DNA from: Cypionkella sp.
GTDB taxonomy: Bacteria; Pseudomonadota; Alphaproteobacteria; Rhodobacterales; Rhodobacteraceae
Assembly (NCBI GenBank): GCA_025458525.1
Contig: JALOSF010000005.1
Location: 1-64,000 of the forward strand
Reading direction: 5' to 3'
DNA length: 64,000 nucleotides
The notes below the pieces were generated by a model. That model was not told where the DNA came from and searched no databases. It saw nothing but the letters and a program-made list of their open reading frames with translations. Positions 25,378 to 33,456 of the stretch are shown here, piece after piece. The position numbers and the translations under genes were made by a program. How positions within the stretch are numbered: the first letter of the stretch is position 1; each line of letters begins with the position of its first letter.

Positions 25378-26850
25378 ATGAGCATGAAGCTGGCTGCAAG
25401 ATGGATCCTGGCCCATGACGGTCATGACCATGTGCTGGTGGAAGATGGCGAAATGGTCATCGATGCGGGCAAGGTTGTCAGCATCGGCCCGCGCGGCACG
25501 CTGCCGGGGGGCGAGGGTCTTGATCTGGGCGAGGCGCTGATTGCGCCCGGCTTCGTCGACCTCAACGCGCTTGCCGATGTCGATACCACGATTCTGGGCT
25601 TTGGCGGCATGCCTGTTGCGGATGCCAAAAGCGTGCGCGAGGGCCATGTGGCGGCGGCGCGCGATCTGCTGACGACCCAGCAGATGGTGATGGCCGCGCG
25701 CGGGGCCTTTTGCCAGCTTCTTCTGTCGGGGGTGACGACCGCGCTGCCCGTGACCTCGCTCCTGTTTCGCAAATGGGCCGAAAATGCCGCCGAGTTCGAG
25801 GCGGTTGCGGCCCTGTCCGACGAACTGGGCCTGCGCCTTGTGCTGGGCCCCAGCTTCCGCTCGGCGATCAATGTGGTGCGGGCCGACGGGAGCAGGGGGC
25901 AGGTCGAGGATGAGGCGGCTGGTCTGGCCGGTCTGGCCGATGCTGTCCGGTTCATCAAGCGGCTTTCGGGCGGGCTTGTGTCTGGTCTGCTGGTGCCCTC
26001 GACCATTGAAACCTGTTCCGATGCACTGATCCGGCAGACGGCGGAACAGGCGGCAGAGTTGAACGTGCCGTTCCGCCTGCATTGCTGTCAGTCGCAGGCT
26101 GAAACCGAAATGATCTGGGGCAGGGCGGGCAGGTCGTCGATCGGCTTGCTGCGCGACCTTGGCGCCTTGTCGCCGCGCGCGCTGTTGCCCCATGCCAAGC
26201 TGCTGGGCGGGCCGAACGCCGATCCTGACCTGATCGCGGCAGACCGCGAGGCGCTTGCCGAAAGTGGCGCGGTCGTGGTGCATTGTCCGCTGGTCATCGG
26301 CCGGGGGGGCAAACGCCTGAACAGCTTTGCCGATTTCACCGCCCAAGGCATCCGCATCGGCATGGGCACCGACACGACCCCGCCCAATATGCTGATGAAC
26401 CTGCAAGCCGGGCTGACGATGGCGCGGATCAGCGATCCGGCGACGCGGCCCGCCGATATCATGCGCGCGGCCACGCTGGGCGGTGCCGCGGCCATCGGCA
26501 GGCCCGATCTGGGGCGTCTTGCGCCGGGCTCTGCCGCTGATCTGGTGGTGTGGGATCTTGCCGCGCTCGAGGTGCAGCCGGTGCATGACCCGGTCGAGGC
26601 GCTGTTTCTGATGCCGCCGGGCCTGCGCCCCCGGCATGTCTGGGTGGCAGGCCGCCAGGTCGTGCGCGACGCGCAGGTGGTGGGCATCGATGAACAGGCC
26701 ATCGCGTCCGCCATGCAAGCGATCTTTGTGGTGCTGCGCGACAGTTTTGCCACCCGCCATCCGCAGGGCCTTGGCTGGCCCGCGCTCTTTCCGCCGTCCT
26801 TTCCCCTCATAACAAGAAACGCGAAAATCCAGCACGGAGACGTATCATGA
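25378..26850 (+). CDS. Amidohydrolase-superfamily protein with atypical first metal motif
   Basis: A 490-residue protein resembling cytosine-deaminase/chlorohydrolase-type amidohydrolases. Downstream motifs are normal: FRLHCCQSQAETEM, LLPHAKLLGG, VVHCPLVIGRGGKRLN and IRIGMGTDTTPPNMLMNLQ, followed by ARLAPGSAADLVVWD-like C-terminal strands. At strand 1, where the family usually has His-x-His, the sequence is APGFVDLNALADVDTT, so two zinc ligands are absent. It may use another metal arrangement or a different chemistry. The start at MSMKLAARWIL follows a purine-rich GGGGCAGG; an AT-rich leader lies upstream. Its stop overlaps the next gene by 4 nt (ATGA). Confidence 0.8.
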   Translation: MSMKLAARWILAHDGHDHVLVEDGEMVIDAGKVVSIGPRGTLPGGEGLDLGEALIAPGFVDLNALADVDTTILGFGGMPVADAKSVREGHVAAARDLLTTQQMVMAARGAFCQLLLSGVTTALPVTSLLFRKWAENAAEFEAVAALSDELGLRLVLGPSFRSAINVVRADGSRGQVEDEAAGLAGLADAVRFIKRLSGGLVSGLLVPSTIETCSDALIRQTAEQAAELNVPFRLHCCQSQAETEMIWGRAGRSSIGLLRDLGALSPRALLPHAKLLGGPNADPDLIAADREALAESGAVVVHCPLVIGRGGKRLNSFADFTAQGIRIGMGTDTTPPNMLMNLQAGLTMARISDPATRPADIMRAATLGGAAAIGRPDLGRLAPGSAADLVVWDLAALEVQPVHDPVEALFLMPPGLRPRHVWVAGRQVVRDAQVVGIDEQAIASAMQAIFVVLRDSFATRHPQGLGWPALFPPSFPLITRNAKIQHGDVS

Positions 26851-28352
26851 AACTACATCGAAGCCTAACTGCGGGACTGGTTGCCCTGACCCTTGCGATG
26901 CCCGCACACACCGCCTGGTCACAGGACGCAGAGCCGGTTGTCATCGCCTCGTCCGAGGATGTCATCAGCCTTGATCCGCACATGCTTGACAGCAACAATC
27001 CCACCGGATCGGTGATCTGGTCGGTGTTCGACAGTCTTGTGCGGCGTGCGCCTGATGGCACGTCGGTGCCACGGCTGGCCACCGAATGGGAGCGGGTCGA
27101 TGACGTGACCTGGCGGTTCAAGCTGCGCGAAGGCGTGACCTTCAGCAATGGCGAGCCGTTCAATGCCGCAGCGGTTCAGGTCAACTTTGCCCGTATGAAC
27201 ACCGCGCCGTTCAACTCGGTCCAGCAGTTGCACGACCAGACCGGCCTGACCGAGGTTCGCATCATTGACGATTACACGATCGAACTGGTGACGGAAAAGC
27301 CGACGGTCAACATGCTCTACTGGCTGGCCGAGGCCTTTATCGCGGCGCCCGATTACATCACCAACACCGCCCCCGACGTGGTGGCAAGCGCGCCCGTCGG
27401 CTCTGGCCCCTATGTCCTTGGCGAATGGAACCGGGGCGACTCGCTGACGCTGGTTGCGAATGACGCCTATTGGGGCGGTGCGCCGGCGGTCAAGACCGTG
27501 ACCTTCCGCGCCATCCCCGAAGTCTCCTCGCGGCTGAACGAATTGCGCGCGGGGACCGTCGATCTGGTTGTCGGCATCACCCCGGACTCGGCCGAGCAGG
27601 CCAATTCGGATGTCAGCGATCTGGTCCGCATCGAAGGTCTGCGCAAGATGCATATGGGCATCTCGATCAAGGGCGAGCAGCCTGCACTGGCGGATGTGCG
27701 GGTGCGCCAGGCGCTGAACCATGCCGTCGATGTGCCCACCATCGTGGCTTCGTTGATGGGCGGGTCCACCTCGCCGCTGGTCAGCATCGTCAACCCGCCG
27801 AACAACAACCCCGATCTGACGCCCTTTGCCTATGACCCGGAAAAGGCCAAGGCCCTGCTGGCCGAGGCAGGTTTCCCCGATGGCTTCCCGCTGACGCTGC
27901 AATGGTCCACCCGTTTTGACGGCGGCAAGGAAGTGTCCGAAGTCGTGGGCGCCTATCTGGAGCAGGTGGGCATTCAGCCAACCTATGAGGCGGTCGAGAT
28001 CGGGCAGTTCCGCGCCGGGCTGTCCTCGGCCTCGCTCAAGGGCATTTATTTCCAAGGCTGGGCCGCGCTGATCAACCCGTCGGTCGAATTGGTCATCCTG
28101 ACCTGCGGTCACGTTGACAATTCCAGCGGGTATTGCAACCCAGAGTATGACAAGCTGGTCATCGAGGCCTCCCAGACGCTGGACGATCAGGCCCGGCAGA
28201 AGCTGGAGTTTGCGGCACAGGAAATCATCTGGAACGATGCGCCCTGGCTCTATCTGTGGCGCTTGCCCAGCTTCTTTGGGATCTCGAAGGAGCTGAGCTA
28301 TGAGTTTCGTGCCGACAACTATCTCGAGCCGTATCTGATCACCTACAAATGA
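26847..28352 (+). CDS. ABC transporter substrate-binding protein, peptide/opine/nickel (family 5)
   Basis: A 501-residue periplasmic binding protein of the DppA/OppA fold. The signal peptide MKLHRSLTAGLVALTLAMPA is cleaved near TAWSQ-DAEP. Family landmarks are ISLDPHMLDSNNPTG, TWRFKLREGVTFSNGEPFNA, VGSGPYVLGEWNRGD and DVRVRQALNHAVD. It is translationally coupled to the amidohydrolase. The neighbours suggest an amide- or amine-containing small molecule as ligand, not necessarily a peptide. Confidence 0.92.
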   Translation: MKLHRSLTAGLVALTLAMPAHTAWSQDAEPVVIASSEDVISLDPHMLDSNNPTGSVIWSVFDSLVRRAPDGTSVPRLATEWERVDDVTWRFKLREGVTFSNGEPFNAAAVQVNFARMNTAPFNSVQQLHDQTGLTEVRIIDDYTIELVTEKPTVNMLYWLAEAFIAAPDYITNTAPDVVASAPVGSGPYVLGEWNRGDSLTLVANDAYWGGAPAVKTVTFRAIPEVSSRLNELRAGTVDLVVGITPDSAEQANSDVSDLVRIEGLRKMHMGISIKGEQPALADVRVRQALNHAVDVPTIVASLMGGSTSPLVSIVNPPNNNPDLTPFAYDPEKAKALLAEAGFPDGFPLTLQWSTRFDGGKEVSEVVGAYLEQVGIQPTYEAVEIGQFRAGLSSASLKGIYFQGWAALINPSVELVILTCGHVDNSSGYCNPEYDKLVIEASQTLDDQARQKLEFAAQEIIWNDAPWLYLWRLPSFFGISKELSYEFRADNYLEPYLITYK

Positions 28353-28361
28353 CACGACTCC

Positions 28362-28384
28362 CTGCCCCGGATTGTCCGGGGCAG
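28362..28384 (+). other. Intercistronic hairpin after the binding-protein gene
   Basis: CTGCCCCGGA and TCCGGGGCAG form a perfect 10-bp stem around a TTG loop in the 53-bp gap before the first permease. No T tract follows. It matches the pattern seen after the other binding-protein genes in this window. Confidence 0.65.
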
Positions 28385-28405
28385 GGCAGAAGGCAGGTTC
28401 CCTGA

Positions 28406-29323
28406 ATGCCCCTTTTTCTGTTCAAACGGTTCCTTCAGGCGCTTCTCGTCCTGATCGGAGTGTCGTTTTCCACGTTCATCGTGGCCCATATGACCGGCGA
28501 CCCTGTGGAGTTGATGGCGCGTGAAAACGCCACGCTCGAGGACAAGCAGGCGCTGCGCGAGTTTCTGGGCCTCGATCGTCCGCTGGCCGAGCAATACCTG
28601 AGCTTTGTCGGCAAGGCCTTGCAGGGCGATCTTGGCTATTCCTTCGTGCAGCAGGCGCCTGTCACCCAACTCATAGCCGAGCGTTTGCCCGCGACCTTGC
28701 TGCTTGCCGCCGCGGGCTTTGTGCTGGCCTTGCTGATTTCGGTGCCCCTGGGCATCATCATCGCGCTGAAGCGCAACACCGTCTGGGATGTGGTGGTGAC
28801 GGCCCTTGCGATGATCGGGCAGGCCGCGCCGGGGTTCTGGATCGGGCTGATGCTGGTGGTTCTGTTTGCGGTCGAACTGAAGCTGCTGCCCGTGTCCGGT
28901 TATGGCGGCCCGTTGTATCTGGTCCTGCCTGCCATCACGCTGGCGCTGCAATCGGCGGCGCGCCTTACGCGCCTTGTCCGTGCCAGCATGCTCGAGGTGC
29001 TCAACGCCGACTATATCCGCACCGCGCGGTCCAAAGGGCTGCGTGAGCGCACGATCCTGTTCATCCACGCCTTTCGCGGCGCCATGATCCCGGTGGTGAC
29101 GATGGCGGGGCTGGAACTGGCCGAACTGGTGTCGGGGGCCTTCATCACCGAAACGATCTTTGCCTGGCCGGGCGTCGGGCGGCTTGCCGTCAATGCGGTC
29201 TATCAGCGGGATTTCCCGTTGATTCAGGGGGTTGTCCTGATGGCGGCCGCCTTCTTCGTGATCATCAATTTCCTTGTCGATGTGCTGTATGTGGTCATCG
29301 ATCCGCGGGTGAAACTGAAATGA
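28406..29323 (+). CDS. ABC transporter permease (DppB type)
   Basis: A 305-residue permease with six membrane helices. It opens LFLFKRFLQALLVLIGVSFS and has the DppB-typical LGLDRPLAEQYLSFVGKALQ and the cytoplasmic loop LNADYIRTARSKGLRERTIL. The C-terminus ENDS with VDVLYVVIDPRVKLK as in DppB. Its stop overlaps the next permease by 4 nt. Confidence 0.93.
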   Translation: MPLFLFKRFLQALLVLIGVSFSTFIVAHMTGDPVELMARENATLEDKQALREFLGLDRPLAEQYLSFVGKALQGDLGYSFVQQAPVTQLIAERLPATLLLAAAGFVLALLISVPLGIIIALKRNTVWDVVVTALAMIGQAAPGFWIGLMLVVLFAVELKLLPVSGYGGPLYLVLPAITLALQSAARLTRLVRASMLEVLNADYIRTARSKGLRERTILFIHAFRGAMIPVVTMAGLELAELVSGAFITETIFAWPGVGRLAVNAVYQRDFPLIQGVVLMAAAFFVIINFLVDVLYVVIDPRVKLK

Positions 29324-30204
29324 CCGTTCCCGTCGCAGACCGCCCCGCCTCGCGCCCCTTTGCCGTCCGGCGCTTTTTCGCGCGCCACACCATCGGCCTG
29401 ATCGGGCTGACCATCCTGCTTTGCGCGGTATCGGCGGCTTTGTTCGCCCCCTGGATCGCGCCGCATCCGCCCTCGGCCGTCAATCTGATGGCGCGTCTGG
29501 CCCCGCCCGCCTGGGTCGAGGGCGGGTCGATGACCCATCTCCTCGGCACCGACAACCTTGGCCGCGACATCCTCAGCCGGGTGATCTACGGCGCCCAGGT
29601 TTCGCTTTCGGTCGGGGCGGGTGCGGTGGTGCTTGGCGCGATCATCGGCTCCAGCGTGGGCCTGCTGGCCGGATATTTCGGCGGCTGGGTCGATGCGGTT
29701 CTGTCCTTTCTGATCAACGTGCAACTGTCCTTTCCGTTCACCTTGCTGGCCATCTTTCTGTTGGCCAGTTTCGGCGGCGGCTTTGTGTCGGTGGTGGTGG
29801 TGGTGGCGCTTGCCACATGGGTCAACTACGCCCGTGTGGTGCGTGGTCAGGTGATGAGCGTGACCAATCAGGACTATGTCGAGGCGGCGCGGACCGTGGG
29901 CGTGCCCACGCTGCGTATCCTGCGCCATTACATCTTGCCCAATATCCTGTCGCCGATCATCGTGGTCGCCAGCTTTTCGATGGCCCAGGCCATCCTGACC
30001 GAGGCCGCGCTCAGCTTTCTGGGTGTGGGCGTGGGCGGCACCCAGCCGTCTTGGGGCATGATGCTGAACGATGGTCGCAATTATCTGCAAAACGCGTGGT
30101 GGATGACCGCGATGCCGGGCATCGCCACCGCGCTGACCGTGCTGGCCGGCAATCTGTGCGGCGACTGGTTGCAGGACCGGACCGACCCGAGGTTGCGCAA
30201 ATGA
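29320..30204 (+). CDS. ABC transporter permease (DppC type)
   Basis: A 294-residue permease. It has the long N-terminal segment RRFFARHTIGLIGLTILLCA, the DppC hallmark HLLGTDNLGRDILSRVIYGA (about residues 70-89), the loop YVEAARTVGVPTLRILRHYI and the end segment [16 protein letters not shown]. It is coupled by ATGA to both neighbours. Confidence 0.93.
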   Translation: MTVPVADRPASRPFAVRRFFARHTIGLIGLTILLCAVSAALFAPWIAPHPPSAVNLMARLAPPAWVEGGSMTHLLGTDNLGRDILSRVIYGAQVSLSVGAGAVVLGAIIGSSVGLLAGYFGGWVDAVLSFLINVQLSFPFTLLAIFLLASFGGGFVSVVVVVALATWVNYARVVRGQVMSVTNQDYVEAARTVGVPTLRILRHYILPNILSPIIVVASFSMAQAILTEAALSFLGVGVGGTQPSWGMMLNDGRNYLQNAWWMTAMPGIATALTVLAGNLCGDWLQDRTDPRLRK

Positions 30205-31184
30205 GTGGCCCCATGCTGGATGTGCAGAACCTGTCGGTGACCTTTCAAAGCGACGGTGGACCCGTCTATGCCGTGCGCGACCTGTCGCTTCGTCTTGCGC
30301 CGGGCGAGGTGATCGGCATCGTGGGGGAAAGCGGGTCGGGCAAATCGGTGACGATGATGTCGGTGTTGCGCCTGCTCGACACCCGGCGCACCGAGATTTC
30401 GGCGACAGAACTGGCGGTCGATGGCCAGTCGCTGCTGGGGCTGCCGGCCCGTGCGTTGCAGGATTTGCGCGGCCCCGTCGTGTCCTATATCTTTCAGGAT
30501 CCGCTGACCGCGCTCAACCCGCTGCTGACGGTGGGCCGCCAATTGACCGAAGGCATGCGGCGCCATGCCGGGCTGGGCCGGGCCGAGGCGCGGGCCAAGG
30601 CGCTGGATCTGCTGCGGCGCGTGGGCATTCCCGCGCCCGAATTGCGGATCGACCAGTTGCCGCATCAGCTTTCGGGCGGCATGCGGCAGCGCGTGATGAT
30701 CGCCATCGCGCTGGCCTGTGATCCGAAATTGCTGATCGCCGACGAACCGACGACGGCGCTTGATGTGACCGTGCAGGCCGAGATCGTCCGTCTGGTGCAG
30801 TCGATTCAGGCCGAACGCGGAATGGCGATGGTCTGGGTCACGCATGATCTGGCGCTGCTGGCCCGGCTGGCCGACCGCGTGGTCGTGATGTATGCGGGCC
30901 GCATCATCGAGGACGCCCCGGCCCGAACGCTCTATTCGTCACCCGCTCATCCCTATACGGCAGGGCTGCTTGCCAGCACGTCGCGCATCGACGATCCCTT
31001 CACCGAACAGACCTCCATCCCTGGCATGCCGCCAGATCCGCGACGCATCGCACCCGGGTGCAGCTTTGCCCCGCGCTGCACGCGGGCGCTGGCCCAGTGC
31101 CAAACGGTCGTGCCGCCCTTGGTGCAACAGCCCGACGGCCGCCGCCTTGCCTGTTTCAACCCCTTGCCGGAAGCCCACACATGA
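30201..31184 (+). CDS. ABC transporter ATP-binding protein (DppD type)
   Basis: A 327-residue ATPase: Walker [20 protein letters not shown]-loop [20 protein letters not shown], signature [20 protein letters not shown] and Walker [17 protein letters not shown]. The C-terminal extension has the [15 protein letters not shown] cysteine segment of oligopeptide ATPases. Start ATG overlaps the dppC-like stop (ATGA). Confidence 0.94.
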   Translation: MSGPMLDVQNLSVTFQSDGGPVYAVRDLSLRLAPGEVIGIVGESGSGKSVTMMSVLRLLDTRRTEISATELAVDGQSLLGLPARALQDLRGPVVSYIFQDPLTALNPLLTVGRQLTEGMRRHAGLGRAEARAKALDLLRRVGIPAPELRIDQLPHQLSGGMRQRVMIAIALACDPKLLIADEPTTALDVTVQAEIVRLVQSIQAERGMAMVWVTHDLALLARLADRVVVMYAGRIIEDAPARTLYSSPAHPYTAGLLASTSRIDDPFTEQTSIPGMPPDPRRIAPGCSFAPRCTRALAQCQTVVPPLVQQPDGRRLACFNPLPEAHT

Positions 31185-32167
31185 CCGCCGTTCCCGTGAT
31201 ACATGCCAAAGGGTTGACGGTCGAATTCGGCGTGCGCCGCTCGGTCTTGACGGGGCGCAAGGCGGGGGCGGTGCAAGCGGTCAGCAACGTTGACCTGACG
31301 GTAGATCGCGGCGAAACGCTGGCGGTGGTCGGGGAAAGCGGCTGCGGCAAAAGCACGCTTGGCCGCGCGCTCTTGCGCTCGGTTCCGATCGCCCAAGGCC
31401 GGCTGGAGTTCATGGGCAAGGATATCACCGAGCTGGAAGGCGATGCGCTGCGTGCCGCGCGCCATCAATTCCAGATGGTGTTCCAGGACCCCTATGCCTC
31501 GCTCAACCCCAAGATGAAGATCTTCGAGACCTTGGCCGAACCCTTGCGCGTTCATACCACGGACAGCGCCGCCACCATCCGCGAGCGCGTGATGGACATG
31601 ATGGCCGCCGCCGGGTTGGCGCCGGATTTCGCAAGCCGCTATCCGCATGAATTCTCGGGTGGTCAGCGGCAGCGCGTGGCGATTGCCCGTGCGGTGATCC
31701 TGCGCCCCGATTTCGTGGTGGCGGACGAGCCGCTTTCGGCGCTGGATGTGTCGTTGCAACTTCAGATCCTGACGCTGTTTCGCCAGCTGAAGTCCCAGTT
31801 TTCGCTGACCTATCTGTTCATCTCGCATGATCTGGCGCGGGTCTTCGGCTTTGCCGACCGGATCGCGGTGATGTATCTGGGCAAGATCGTCGAGATCGGA
31901 ACCGCGCGGGAAATCTATGCCGCGCCCGCCCATCCCTATACCCGGGCGCTGATTGCCGCGGCCCCGTCGCCCGACCCCGCGCGCGGCACCGAACGCGATG
32001 CGCTGACCCTGCGCGGCGAATTGCCAAGCCCCGCGAACCCGCCCAAGGGCTGCCGCTTTCACACCAGATGCCCGCTGGCGATGCCCGTCTGTTCCGAGGT
32101 GGAGCCGCAGATGGTTGGGCTTGGCGGGCGGCATGCCGCCGCCTGCCATCTTGTCACGCCGGGCTGA
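31181..32167 (+). CDS. ABC transporter ATP-binding protein (DppF type)
   Basis: A 328-residue ATPase completing the importer. Walker A GESGCGKSTLGRALLRSVPI, QMVFQDPYASLNPKMKIFE, signature FSGGQRQRVAIARAVILRP, Walker B VVADEPLSALDVSLQ and switch LFISHDLARVFGFADRI. The C-terminal GCRFHTRCPLAMPVC segment is standard. It starts inside the previous stop (ATGA). An opposing gene ends 18 bp beyond its stop. Confidence 0.94.
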   Translation: MTAVPVIHAKGLTVEFGVRRSVLTGRKAGAVQAVSNVDLTVDRGETLAVVGESGCGKSTLGRALLRSVPIAQGRLEFMGKDITELEGDALRAARHQFQMVFQDPYASLNPKMKIFETLAEPLRVHTTDSAATIRERVMDMMAAAGLAPDFASRYPHEFSGGQRQRVAIARAVILRPDFVVADEPLSALDVSLQLQILTLFRQLKSQFSLTYLFISHDLARVFGFADRIAVMYLGKIVEIGTAREIYAAPAHPYTRALIAAAPSPDPARGTERDALTLRGELPSPANPPKGCRFHTRCPLAMPVCSEVEPQMVGLGGRHAAACHLVTPG

Positions 32168-32185
32168 GGCATGCGTGGCGGCGTA

Positions 32186-33439
32186 TCACGACCGGGCCGC
32201 CTTGCGCAGCCCGTTCCAGCGGTGCAGCAACTGGTCCGCGATGGCCGCAGGGGAAAGCCTGCGTTCGTGCAGAAGCTGGTGCCGGATCAGGTCATCGGCT
32301 TGGCTGGACCAATCAAGGAACCACGCCTGTTGCGTCGGCGGCGAGACCTGTGCCCGATTGCGCCCCTCGATCAGGCGGGCCACATGATCCTGCGTCCCGG
32401 GCGCCGGAAAGAACCGGCCAAGGGCCGCTTGCACGGCGCGGTCGCGGTCGAGTTCCGGGTAGGGCACCGCAAACAGGCAGTCCGTCAGCCAGCGCTGGTG
32501 CACGCCGGGGCGGCCCGTCGCATCGCGCCCGCCCAGATAGGTCAGCAAAGCCTCGGCCCGGCTGCGCATGGCCGGATCGATCCGCGCATTCAGGCACAAC
32601 AGCGCGTGCCCCGGGAAAAGTGCCGTGCCCGTGGCGCCGGGCAGCGCCATCGGCACATTGATCGGGCGCCCCGCCTGTTGTGCGGCATCGGCGGCCAGAT
32701 AATCCATGGTAAAGGTCATCACATGCTGCCCGCTGGCCCAGCGGATCACGGCGGGGGTGTCGCCCTTGTCATGCACTGCTGCGGGGGGCACCAAAGCCTC
32801 GCGGCACAGGGTGTCAAAGAACCGCAATGCCGCGGTCATCGCCTCTGGCGCGCCCGCGTCGTCAAGGCTCAGGACGCCCTCGCTCGCCAGATGGCACAGA
32901 AGGCTCCAGACCAGCCCGGTCTGGCTGTCATGCCAGCGGGGCACAAAGGGATGCGCGATGCCGCCCCGCTGGCTTGCGCGCAGATGGTCCAGCACCGCGT
33001 CCCAGCTTGTCAGATCGTCCGGCACGGCGTGGTCGCAATGGGCAAACACCGCGAAAGGCCCCCCGTTGTAATAGGTGAGCCCGATCAGATCACCGGCGGC
33101 ATTGCGCGCGCCCTCGATCAGCCGCGCGTCCATCCCCGCGAGCGACGCCGCCAGCGGCCCCGTTTCCTCCAGCGCCCGAAGGAACCCGCGCGCGTCCCAC
33201 TGGGCCGCTTCGGCCCGCTGGGCATAGAACACCATCGGCGCCGCGCTGGTTTCAAAGGCGTGGTCCATCCAGCTGCCGTAATCGCCCGCGATTTCATGGG
33301 CGATGATGCTTGCGCCGGTTTCGGCGGCGAAGCGCGCCAGATTGTCTGTCACCACATCGGGCCGAACGTTCCAGAATGCAAAGCTGATCGGCGGCTCTGC
33401 TGCGCTGCCGATGAGGGTGCTGTGAACCGTGCTGTCCAT
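32186..33439 (-). CDS. Extracellular solute-binding-like protein lacking a signal peptide
   Basis: A 417-residue protein with the alpha/beta layout of family 1 solute-binding proteins: FAFWNVRPDVVTDNLARFAAE at the N-terminus, AHEIAGDYGSWMDHAFETSA, LTYYNGGPFAVFAH, DLTSWDAVLDHLRA, GQHVMTFTMDYLAAD and MALPGATGTALFPGHALL. It starts MDSTVHSTLIGSA with no hydrophobic segment, and no upstream extension is possible because the next gene begins 17 bp away. It may therefore act in the cytoplasm as a sensor or storage protein, or be exported by an unrecognised route. It is encoded antisense inside an otherwise plus-strand gene set. Family call is moderate. Confidence 0.7.
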   Translation of the reverse strand: MDSTVHSTLIGSAAEPPISFAFWNVRPDVVTDNLARFAAETGASIIAHEIAGDYGSWMDHAFETSAAPMVFYAQRAEAAQWDARGFLRALEETGPLAASLAGMDARLIEGARNAAGDLIGLTYYNGGPFAVFAHCDHAVPDDLTSWDAVLDHLRASQRGGIAHPFVPRWHDSQTGLVWSLLCHLASEGVLSLDDAGAPEAMTAALRFFDTLCREALVPPAAVHDKGDTPAVIRWASGQHVMTFTMDYLAADAAQQAGRPINVPMALPGATGTALFPGHALLCLNARIDPAMRSRAEALLTYLGGRDATGRPGVHQRWLTDCLFAVPYPELDRDRAVQAALGRFFPAPGTQDHVARLIEGRNRAQVSPPTQQAWFLDWSSQADDLIRHQLLHERRLSPAAIADQLLHRWNGLRKAARS

Positions 33440-33442
33440 CCA

Positions 33443-33456
33443 GAAAGGATCCTTTC
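33443..33456. promoter_or_regulatory. Palindrome giving ribosome-binding sites on both strands
   Basis: GAAAGGATCCTTTC fills almost all of the 17 bp between two divergent start codons (33439 minus, 33457 plus). Read on either strand it gives AAAGGA, 7 nt before the plus-strand ATG and 10 nt before the minus-strand ATG. No promoter can fit between the genes, so promoters must lie inside the opposing coding regions or transcripts must read through. Confidence 0.7.
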
